Shown piece after piece: positions 1 through 9,181 of a DNA stretch of 64,000 nt (its first letter is position 1; each line of letters opens with the position of its first letter). The notes beneath the pieces were generated by a model. The model was not told the origin of the DNA. It was given only the letters and a program-made list of their open reading frames with translations, and did not search any database. The translations under genes were made by a program, and so were the position numbers. Source of the stretch: Paramarasmius palmivorus (Eukaryota; Basidiomycota; Agaricomycetes; Agaricales; Marasmiaceae); assembly GCA_037176845.1 (NCBI GenBank), contig JAYKXP010000187.1, positions 1 to 64,000 on the forward strand, in the 5' to 3' direction.

Positions 1-2081
1 GAGCCATCAACCACTGCTATTCATTCCAATGTCCATCCCGCCTACTCCAATGTACAACCCAACCTGTCATTTCATTCAGTGAGTTGACACTATGGTTGAT
101 CGTGACAGTGTTTGACTAATTCTTACCCAGGACTGAAGGCAATCTTGCTGGCCCGGATTATGAGGTCACGTCAGGGCCAGGCGTCGAACGAGAAGTGGTA
201 CATACCCTCGCAAAGGAATACTTGGAAACTCGAAGAGGAGAATTCTTTGCCATCCGATATGAAGGATTTGCTACACTCGCCACTATCCCTGTACAATCTG
301 ATGTCTGAATCCAAGAAGAAGGATCTACAGCTTCTAGGGGCCATCATCAGGCTCAGTCTGCTCTATGGTTACCCAGTCGACCCAATCAACCCGCTTTTTC
401 TCATCTATCTACTTCACAACAACTCTGCGTCCCTCATGAAAAGCCTAGTTTCCACGTGGTTCCCAGAGCTGTTCAAGATCCTCTCTACTTGGATTTCTCT
501 TTCCGCCACAGACGCCATACCCCAAGATGTAGCAACTCACTTGATAAATTATCATGAGACTATGGTAAGGCTACATCATTGCGATCAGGTAGTTTTTCTA
601 ACCCTCTCTTATCTAGGCCTCTGCTTTTACCGGTCGGAGCGAGGAAATGCATAAACAATTTGGCTGGCAGATGCTCCAACATGTTGTCATCGGCCCCAAG
701 CCCATATCCCACCTTTATTTTCAGGCATTCCTCGAAGGTTTCATGCTTCCCTGCGTGGAAGGTAAGATGAATTTAGGCAGAGTGAGTCTCAAAATTTTGT
801 GCAATAAACCGGCTTGCTAACCGTGGTCTAGGTAGCCTGAGCATTCAAGGGTGGACCCGAAGCGTTTGTAGGCAGTGTGTATGCCTGCAACATATCAGGC
901 TATAGCTCCCTACGACTTACTTTCACCAAGTTGATGAAGGAAGAAACACAGGCAAGGCTTTCCCAGGCCATGCTTTCCCACCCTTTCTATCAGTCAATGC
1001 GCACAGTTGAAGATGTTATTCGAGATTTTTTGGATGGAAGAGGCATTCCTTGCCCACATCTTCTCAGCAGTGTAGCGAATAGGTTCAACAAGGGTGTTAA
1101 CCTTGAAGATGCTGCCTCGGAAGGACCGCCAGGCGCGACCTTCTGCTGCAGAATGTTCTGCTGGGCGGCTACTGGGGTTCCATTTGTCTTGCTTGATGAA
1201 CCGAAGATAGAGGTGATCCATTCTCTTATCTTACCATTATTTGTCTGATAGCTTGTTCTCAGGTCCGACTGGTTGACGAAACAGATGAATCCTACTCAAG
1301 AGAATCTGAGGGCCATCGAATTTCATTCATGCAACAGGGAGTATGCCGATTCCGAACCTGTCCCAGACTATTCCTTCTACCTGCTCCCTATCTTATCAAG
1401 CTTCTGGAAGCCAACTACGGGTCGAAGGAGGAGTTGGAGGAGTTGGAGGAGTTGGAGCAAAGGGAAGAAAAGGATGCACGAGTTGCCATTCATCATTGGC
1501 TACTTAGCACTATCCTGGATAATGTCAGCTCAAACAACATCCTATAGAATAGGCTCATAACCCTCATTCCCACTTGTACCTTATTGACCGAAGGCACAGG
1601 AAAAAGAGTGCGTGGTTATTGTCTGTGTGATTGCCCTTGGCCTAACTCGCTATTTAGGTTCTGCCCATTGGCTCGGCTCCATCGTTTCGAACAAGGGGTG
1701 GTCAAGTTTCTGGCACCTGGCCTGTTCAATTACTTTGAGAAGCTACACCATGAGTTTCTTGCCTGGATTCCCGGATGTTCCCTTTCTGACGCACCAGATA
1801 ATCCGCTACAATACCCATATACTGTTTTCTCGTCAATGGGCGAGGCCGTCCACCGAATCTTTGAATGTATTCTGGAAGAACATGGAGCATTGGGACAAGA
1901 ATGCAAGGACGTGCAACAAGTGCAGGAAATCGTCAATGGCCTGATTCGATGTGTCGACGACCTTCAAATGGCATCTTTTGAAGAGGAGTTAGAAGAGCGA
2001 GGACGAAAAGGAACTTTGGCGTATCAAACAACCCCATATCGCGAACTTTTCAATGGTCTTGGACAACATCGAGTATTGTAG
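1..2081 (+). CDS. Uncharacterised multi-exon protein, weakly HECT-like, 5' truncated by window edge
   Basis: The frame is already open at base 1 and splices at about 84/131 into the next exon, so the gene begins upstream. Further GT-AG introns lie near 565-613, 763-831, 872-930 and 1212-1261. The spliced frame runs through an acceptor-flanked segment to a stop at 1547; a last exon (about 1640-2081) may belong to it but its junction is unresolved. An N-terminal stretch (LLGAIIRLSLLYGYPVDPIN, about 300-420) resembles the N-lobe of HECT ubiquitin ligases. Later come an AFLEGF segment and a TCPRLFLLPAPYL segment, placed where HECT C-lobes have their Cys/LP motif. A run of Glu-Glu-Leu repeats sits at 1425-1460. 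The HECT assignment is inference from spacing and short motifs only. A degenerate or unrelated fold is possible. Confidence 0.5.
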
Positions 2082-2109
2082 AGCGTATATTGTAGAGCGT
2101 AGGTCGTAT

Positions 2110-2629
2110 CACTATGGAGGCGTGGTTTTTATGGCATGATTAAATACACAGAAAAATAATGAGCAAAAATTAAATGCCAGCCTCTTAAAAATATTACTAA
2201 AATACCACCCAAACAATAGATAGCCCTGTTATTGTGCAGTGGGCCATATTGAATGAAAAACTTTAGGTTTTGAGAGAGTTTTGACAATATTCTACCTGCT
2301 CCAAAACACTGAGACAATTTTGAATTTTGCTTGAGTTCTAGCAGCATTTTGGCAGCATTTTAGTGTGGGAAAATGCTAAAATGCTGCCAAAATGCTGCTA
2401 GAACTCAAGCAAAATTCAAAATTGTCTCAGTGTTTTGGAGCAGGTAGAATATTGTCAAAACTCTCTCAAAACCTAAAGTTTTTCATTCAATATGGCCCGC
2501 TGCACAATAACAGGGCTATCTATTGTTTGGGTGGTATTTTAGTCATATTTTTAAGAGGCTGGCATTTAATTTTTGCTCATTATTTTTCTGTGTATTTAAT
2601 CATGCCATAAAAACCACGCCTCCGTAGTG
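2110..2629. mobile_element. Palindromic foldback element (MITE), two ~250 bp inverted arms
   Basis: Bases 2110-2363 are repeated almost perfectly in reverse complement at 2376-2629, around a 12-base centre (2364-2375); base p pairs with base 4739-p. I find only about four mismatches over the arms that I compared, so the insertion is young. The 3-base word TAT directly abuts both ends (2107-2109 and 2630-2632) and is a candidate target-site duplication. Each arm contains the same 72-codon open frame, which is a by-product of the symmetry and not a gene. No transposase is encoded, so the element is non-autonomous. It lies 29 bp downstream of the preceding stop and close to the 3' end of the RING gene. 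Confidence 0.85.
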
Positions 2630-2712
2630 TATGTTGTCACACTGAAATTGTATTGAGGACAGTGTGCATCATTGTAGTGGCTACGCAAAATACAGGAGTG
2701 TTGTCTATTGTA

Positions 2713-3668
2713 TCATTGAGTTACAGGAGTGGAGCTAGCGGCCTTGCCCAACACGTCAACTACATTGCGTAGGGCGTAATTGACTGGCAGAGTGTCTGCG
2801 GTGACAGCCTGGGCGCATTGAGGGCATTCTTTCTTCATGTTGGTCCATTGAGTTACACACTGCTCACAGAAAGAATGCCCACAAGGGAGCCTGAAAGTAT
2901 GTTAGTTACATAAAATCATTAAACGATTTACAACACTCACAGTTTGGGGTCTTTCATGTCTTCAAGGCAAATAGGACACATAATGGCCTCACATAGGCCT
3001 TCTTTGAGAGCCCGAACTTCAGCCTATAACAAAAGAGGTCAGCACCCAGCGCGAGGAGAGTAACCACTGTGTGAACATACTAGACCCTGTATTTCAGCTT
3101 GCAGGCGGTCGTTATCTTTCATGCATAAGGTGAAGTTCTTATTCAAGCGATTGCGCCTGTTTTCCATGTGGCGAAAGTTATGTTGTGACTGTTCCAATTC
3201 ATGTTGTATCATATGGTTTTCCTGGGCGCTTTCAGTATAGCCTTATCTTGGAATGAACAGAACGTCTCACAGCATTGAGACGGTCGATCTGACCACCAGT
3301 TGTAAGTAAAAATTGCGCTGTGGATTGAGTACAGGAACATACCTGACTTTCCAAACCACTCTGTTTCTCCTGCATGCCTTGTTCAATAGCGCGTATCTCA
3401 CTCTTCAGCCCATCAATCTCACTTTTCAGCCCATGAATTATCTCATAGAACAACTGTAAAGTAAGAACATCAGTCTAAGTAAACATCAAGATGTGTTGTT
3501 GGTTCTCACTGGGTCAGGCCGGTCACTACATGGATAGTCAACAATATCAGGGTCCTCATTGAAATCGGACCACAGGTCCCTGCAGGTAAACGAGAAAGGT
3601 GAGCGATCTTTATTGGAGCGTAAGCAGTGTAACGGAAAGGTATACCTGGAGACTTTGTTTGCACCCAT
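2713..3668 (-). CDS. RING-finger protein with central coiled coil
   Basis: Spliced minus-strand gene. Exon 1 starts at 3668 (MGANKVSR), and short introns separate an acidic segment (DLWSDFNEDPDIVDYP), a heptad-rich exon (LKSEIDGLKSEIRAIEQ, about 3340-3450), a second coiled-coil exon (about 3085-3215) and two RING exons. The RING begins with CPICLEDM (about 2960-2985). After an intron it continues LPCGHSFCEQCVTQW, then CPQCAQAV, giving a C3HC4 pattern with all eight zinc ligands visible. The stop is at 2713. RING proteins of this kind are usually E3 ubiquitin ligases that recruit an E2 and dimerise through the coiled coil. That is family knowledge, and the substrate is unknown. The MITE ends 84 bp beyond the stop. 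Confidence 0.85.
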
Positions 3669-4099
3669 TTAGCAAGCTTTGAGATTGCACTGGCAGGATG
3701 CAGTAGCGGTGGGTGTTATGTCATCATACCTCACGTGATTTACGGGTTCTGATTTTCCCCTGTGTACACTTTTCTCCTTGACTCTCTGTCCTGTGTTGCT
3801 CACCATAGCGTCTCGTTGATACTCTGTAGCGTGCTGGGGCTGGATATGACTTGGTGAGGCTCAAGACTTAAGGTTATCAGGGTAAGTTTTGTTTATTCCA
3901 CTCCCCAATTCAACTCAAATATATCTAGTCTAGACTCGGCCCCAGATTGGACTGAAGCATGGTCGAGAAGAATGGAAGGGCAATGGACAGGCGGCGGGAT
4001 TTGGGAATCGTTGCATGGAAGGTTGAAAGGTGCACTAGGCTCAGAAATGGTTGTGGTTGTGGTTGAAGAAGATTGCTATAAGTATTTGACATGTACGGT

Positions 4100-4320
4100 A
4101 ATAAAGAACATCGTGATGGCTTAGTGGTTGTACTGCCTACATTCTTGCGTGAAGATTATATCATCGTTTATGTCTGGGGTTCAAGACATGCTGGCACCAG
4201 TAATTTTGATTTGGTGCCTCGGATCAAGCCTGAGGCACTATTCATTTACCTGCCTGGTCTCCTGCTAGTTATCATTTCTGATCCATCGCAGGCCAATGTC
4301 TGTTAACATTGAATGATTGA
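4100..4320 (+). other. tRNA-like sequence with pol III A and B boxes (possible SINE)
   Basis: TGGCTTAGTGG at 4117-4127 fits the tRNA A-box consensus exactly, and GGTTCAAGAC at 4178-4187 is close to the B box. The spacing of about 60 bp is normal for an internal pol III promoter. I could not fold a convincing cloverleaf: the T-stem does not pair and no anticodon arm is clear. This makes a functional tRNA unlikely and a tRNA-derived retroposon more likely. No poly-A or simple-repeat tail is obvious, so the element limits are guesses. Confidence 0.35.
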
Positions 4321-4332
4321 TCAGAGGTGCAC

Positions 4333-4981
4333 CTACAGGTGTTTGCTGGGATAATTTACTTGTCGATGGTCAGCTTGGAGAAAGCAGTCCAAGGCAGCAT
4401 GGTTGGTGGGAGAAGAATGAGCCAATGCATGGGCATGGGTCTTGAATGAATATGAGGGAAGGGTGTCTATGAGATTACCCCAAGAACCAAAGGCTTTAAA
4501 GCCCTCCATCTTTGCCGGAGCCTGATCAAGTAGCGGAGCAGTAGCCATTGCGACCTCAACCTCCGGATGGGTTCCCGTGCAAACACCCCAAAGCAAAGGG
4601 GTTAGATGATGAATATCGGCAGGTGCTTCCTTCTGAATCCTTTGGAGGATAAAGGGTACTGGAGTGCAGAGAAAATGGTCATGCTTAGAGATCCACAGAC
4701 CCGGAAATACGATCTGCCATAACGTGCCGATTTCCAATATCTGGCCGTATAAGTGGGTCGCTAAAACACAATGAATGGAGAAAGCTTAAGGTAGAGAGGT
4801 CAGCTTTGTCCTGGGTGCCGAGTTTCTGAGGCACACCTTGATTACTTCCAATGCTTTCCAGCTCAAGCCACCCATCCCCGCTCAAAGACATCATCTGGGC
4901 CAAGACGATGTCAGACTGAATAAAAAGAGAGAAAAATTTAAAGGAATGAGAAAAAAGAGGAAAGGGAAAAATTGAGTGCAT
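4333..4981 (-). CDS. Hypothetical protein, two exons
   Basis: A minus-strand frame opens with ATG at 4981; a second in-frame Met pair (MMSLSGDGWLELE) near 4890 may be the true start. A clean GT-AG intron of 76 nt (4836 down to 4761) joins LESIGSNQ to ATHLYGQILEIGTLWQ and keeps the frame open to the stop at 4333. The second exon includes a Trp/Pro-rich helix-like segment (IVFPGLWISKHDHFL) and no motif I recognise. The predicted protein is about 160-190 residues. It lies convergent to nothing obvious and is separated from the RING gene by the tRNA-like stretch. Function unknown; it could be a decayed fragment of a larger family. Confidence 0.45.
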
Positions 4982-5158
4982 TATCGGAGGTAGCAGGCTT
5001 TATAGGTTGATGGGGAAGAGTTACGTTGGAACGCTTGTCAGCCATTGGGGCGCTTGTTGGTGAGTAAGAGTGGATCAGAAATGGAGATTGCCATTTGACA
5101 TAATCAGAATTTGTAATGAACGAATAAGATTATCTGATTTCGTCCTCAACCACGAGAG

Positions 5159-5443
5159 ATGGACACCAATCCATCTTCCTCTGACGTTAATGCTCTGCTG
5201 AATACCATCCGTGAGCACTATCACTCTTTTGTGGAAGTCATTGGGATCATCAGCTTGCATGAACTTGATGCCTATCTGCTTCAGAGGTTTGGAGAAGACC
5301 TCCAAGAGTTTGCTAGGATTGTAAATCAGGTTACGAATTCGCAATGTAATGAGAATTCATGCTTTGTTGGGCATTTTCAGGTCTTCCCACGGCCTCTATT
5401 TGTGTCCCCCGATATTTCCGATGTTTCGGCCGATATCTGCTAG
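5159..5443 (+). CDS. Small hypothetical open frame, possibly a fragment
   Basis: A 94-codon frame whose first 57 residues look helical and protein-like (LLNTIREHYHSFVEVIG, then LHELDAYLLQRFGEDLQEF). The last third, after about residue 60, looks less constrained and may be read-through into an intron or noncoding sequence. No family recognised. It overlaps an antisense frame of similar length, so even the strand is uncertain. Confidence 0.22.
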   Translation: MDTNPSSSDVNALLNTIREHYHSFVEVIGIISLHELDAYLLQRFGEDLQEFARIVNQVTNSQCNENSCFVGHFQVFPRPLFVSPDISDVSADIC

Positions 5444-5596
5444 TCTACTCAGGGCCAGCAACTCGGAATGTAAGCTACTACTTTTCTAACTTACATGTAT
5501 ATTGAGCACGATAATTTTTATATTGAACTAGCTATTGAAACAATAAAATAGGCAAGCAAATTAGTGAATGGACATCATACATTGATTAGTAACCTT

Positions 5597-5622
5597 TGGC
5601 GCATTTGCGCGGAAATGCGCCA
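5597..5622. repeat. Perfect inverted repeat, 10 bp arms
   Basis: TGGCGCATTT and its exact reverse complement are separated by six bases (GCGCGG). It stands in an AT-rich intergenic stretch and pairs conceptually with a second hairpin about 250 bp downstream. It could be a structured end of a mobile element or a terminator-like hairpin; nothing decides between these. Confidence 0.5.
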
Positions 5623-5850
5623 GACATTATTAAGCATTTAAAAATAGGACATCTCAAATAAGTGCTCCTCCGCAGGTTTGAACAGTAGAACTAAGGGAAG
5701 ACATTGATAATGCGAGTAGCAATTTAACCACTTCACCACAATGGAACTGATATTTAACTGCAAACTATTGAGTATAATATTACCATTATGAATAATGTAT
5801 GTATTGAAATCCTTCCAATACATTATACAAGTTTGATTGAATTCGTGCTG

Positions 5851-5871
5851 GCCCACACCAAGGGTGTGGGC
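5851..5871. repeat. Perfect inverted repeat, 9 bp arms
   Basis: GCCCACACC and GGTGTGGGC flank a three-base loop. This hairpin ends an AT-rich segment (about 5623-5850) in which I see no gene. With the hairpin at 5597-5622 it may delimit a short non-autonomous element, though the two hairpins do not share sequence. Confidence 0.5.
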
Positions 5872-5890
5872 TTGATATTACAAGTGCGCT

Positions 5891-7450
5891 TCAATTGGCA
5901 ATGAGCCCCAGAAACCTCTTGGTAACTCCCCTTACAGTACAGAAATGTCTTCGATAATCATGAAGAGCTGGAGTTATTGAAGCAAAATCTACAAAAAATG
6001 TTAATCGACGTTCAATCACTTTATGAGCACTCAGTAAACTCCACCCACCATGGTAGGCCTCCCCTGGTGCAGCGCAAATATACAGGCGGTTGAGGGTGCC
6101 CAAAAACCACCATCAACCCCGATTTTCTGCATTGGGCTTATACCCAGAGGTCAATTACAGGAATCAGTATGTGTTTGACCTGCTCACTCGGCTGTTGGCT
6201 TCACCTGTTACCTCTATTTTCACTTGAGTACTCAGAGAATGGTACGGAATGTGTCAGGCGCCTTAAGTACATGCCATTATCACGTGACCTGCGTGCTCTG
6301 ATGCCAAGGCCCTATAACAAGTACAACGCATATTCCCACCGTGACCATTGAGTATGTCTATTTATCATTTTAAAAACTACCGGATCTGCATGGTTAAATG
6401 ACATTGGTATGTGCCAGTGGGGGGATCGCACAGACATGATTTCCACATATAATAAATCATAAATTGAATATCTGATTCTCTGAATTCCGTGACAAAGAGT
6501 TTCCGGGGTCCTGCCTCCTTTTGATCGCATCAACTGAGCATGACAGTCCGGCCTTCCATAAAAGTCTCCCATGAGACCCATACATAGCCATTTGTGTTCG
6601 TCCTGATCACCACAAACTCAGCACTCTTTTGCTTGAGGTGGATATTCCCATTTTGAGTTGTTGGCTCTGCAAAAGGACATGTCATTCAGCAATGTTACTT
6701 GGAGAACATAGGGATCCCACGAACCCAAGTCAGTTAAAGATCGGCCTCTACTCGAGTCTGAAATGTGTATCAGATCCCCGCGATATGGTAGTTTTGTTGG
6801 TCCCTTGCAACGGCTATTCAAGAGACACCACCTTTAATAGGGAAGCCGGAAAATTCCCAGATTGAAATGGAGAAGATTGTCCATACTCTCAACAAATGCA
6901 GGAAACCGCAACACTGTCCGGGATTGGGAACGAGATGAGGGCAAAGTTGTTGAGCTGAGGGGTATAGTCCACGGTTGCTTCTGGGGACGTGGTTGCCGAG
7001 TGTTGACAAAGGGCTAGAAGATGAGTGTTGGTTGCAGGGCTTGGTGGTAATGGTATTGATGACAAGTGGGTAGTTGAGGTGTGGACCTTCTGGTATGGTG
7101 GAAGCGTCAGATGTTTAGCAGGTTTTGAATGAGCTGTAGACTACGAGAGACGTTAGGAGCGAGAAAATGAGAAACAACGCTCTAAAAAGTACTCGCCTCG
7201 TATAGGAACGAGCTGGATGCACCCTGAGATCTTCCGAGTCATTCCAACACTTTCGCTTCATACCATGGATATCATCCTCCAGAATTCCGGCCTCATACAC
7301 CAAAGGAATTGATGCAGAGCGAGAGGAGGTAGTTTGTTGGCCGGAGACTTGGATTTGGGTTTGGGAGTAGTTCCGGTCATGGACAGGATACTTAAAACAT
7401 GGGGAAGCGAGCCGGTGGTAACAGGAGCTGTGATGGTTCTGCATAGATGT
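5891..7450 (-). other. Decayed minus-strand coding remnants
   Basis: Several protein-like stretches lie on the minus strand without a single spliceable frame. At 5891-6103 is a segment with PGEAYHGGWSLLSAHKV and DYRRHFCTVRGVTKRFLG. Near 6600-6860 is a segment with DLGSWDPYVLQVTLLNDM. At 7115-7444 a frame ends in a hydrophobic run (VLFRALFLIFSLLTSLVVY) that could be a membrane helix. I recognise none of them. Stops between the pieces suggest old gene fragments rather than one functional gene. Confidence 0.25.
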
Positions 7451-7504
7451 CGAAGGGGTTCAAATTGTGTGGGGAATGGGATACAAGGCGATGGATGTTT
7501 TGAC

Positions 7505-8910
7505 CTAATGCGAATGGTGAAGTTGGCTCAATGCTTGCAAAGCGGCGGATAGATATATTGACTTGTTGCGAGTGGGCCAGGGGCGGCGAGTCATTGGGAT
7601 TCTCATTGCGGTAAGAGGGCCATACACGGAGAAGTAAGCTGGGATTATTGTGAAGGCGTCATTCCTGCAGAATCTTGAGAGGTGGGAACGGGAAAGGTGT
7701 AGGGTGAACACTAGGATGCAAGGGCAGAGTACAGGTCATTGGACGTGTTGTATCAGGAGTAGGAGGAAGGAAAGGGACGTGTATAGCCCATATTGCGGAA
7801 TGAGAGAAACTGAAGCCTAGGTCGAAGTGGGTGAGGCTCTGTGGATGGTACTGTCGTGAGTTTAGCTTGAAGTGGGAATGGGGTCCGAGTAGTGGTGTCG
7901 AGGAGCATGTTTGAAAAGGTGATAGAAAGATGTTGGGGTATGCATGGTTTAAAATATATCTTCGAAGGTTTAGATGGTGTTTTGGGGCCTGTAGTGAACA
8001 TACCGACAGTCACACTGTGGATGATGATTCTATCTTGAGGTATATCTTATATTCAATTTTTATGAGCTTCTGAAAGGTATGTTAGATCTAAGAACAGTAT
8101 ACAGAAAGTTTGAACACACCTTTCTATGCCTACCGAGATGAACACGTTGAAGGAGGTGGACGTTGTGAGAAGGGGAGCGCTGGCGGCAGGACACTTCCAC
8201 TTTGACCACCACCTCTTGTCCATCCAATGCGTCAAGATTCTCAATTCACCATAGACTCATCTTATCTGACCTCACCATAGGTATGTGTTCCTCTATCACA
8301 TACCTGGTAGCACGCTCAGCCCATCTCTCAGGGCAACACCACACATCATGCCTTTGATCTGGGTACCCCAACTTTCTTCGGTGCTCAGAGTGGGGATTTT
8401 GCAGGCTGAGTAACTAAAGAAAAGGTATGTTTTTATTCCTTTGCCCCATTCCTTGCTCTCACAATGTCATCACTGCCTAGACCTTCACCAGCCTCAGCAT
8501 CATGATCCAGATATGCATGCCTCAGCATCGGTCACTCTACAAAATCAAAATCCTCAATCTTCAACATATGCATCGCTCTATTTCCTCTCTACATGCACTA
8601 GAACTGAAATCTACATTTCAGTCCCACTCCAGAGCCCACACTGCCTCTCCATTCTTGCTATTTTGGCACTCCCTCACAATTACGTCCTGTATCCCCTGCC
8701 AAACTCAAGATCCCATACCCATACCCATACACTAGGCATAACCACGGCTCCTGCCCATCCGTCCCACCACTCTCTGCCGCTGCTGGCAACGATTTCACAC
8801 CTACACCTATTACCGAACCCAAACCCAAGCTCCGAAAACTCGAAGAATGGTCACACCCACAGGTATCCAAGTCGGGGGCATTGATAAAGATGGTTTGTGG
8901 GCTATTGGAG
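7505..8910. repeat. Q/P divergent module, copy 1
   Basis: Copy of a module repeated eight times in the window. On the minus strand (Q) a short exon near 8120-8225 ends at a GTGTGTTCA-type donor. It is followed by a small exon (about 7996-8040, ending before GTATGTTCAC) and a long Ser/Thr/Pro-rich exon (about 7660-7990). On the plus strand (P) an exon near 8200-8280 is followed by a GTATGT...CTCAG intron and the exon THHAFDLGTPTFFGAQSG (about 8335-8410), then Pro/Ser-rich sequence to about 8880 that includes a short CCCATA repeat. The P frame meets a stop right after GDFAG, so this copy may be broken. Closest relative: copy 6. Confidence 0.5.
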
Positions 8911-9181
8911 CTTCTGGGGATGTGGGTATTGACGAAAAGGCAACTGGTTTAGAGTTATGTGTACATCTTAGGGCAATTACACCATCTCCGAATCATCTCG
9001 GCGCTTGGTACCAGTCGCCTCGAATGCCATTCACAATTTTCATCCACCAATTTTTGTCTGCTGCGCCAGCGGGTATACAAACTGTTTTTGCATAGAACTA
9101 CACTTAGAAGGTGTACGCATGATAGTTAGGCTAACACAACATCATAGGAATGTAAACAACGTAACATATCTATGCACCACC

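Noticed and set aside
2129..2610. Two identical 72-codon open frames on opposite strands
   Set aside because: They are mirror images created by the palindromic MITE arms; no coding signal beyond that.
8658..8884. His/Thr/Pro-rich frames around the CCCATA repeat
   Set aside because: The composition comes from a simple repeat and Pro/Ser-rich decay; no conserved exon supports a product there.
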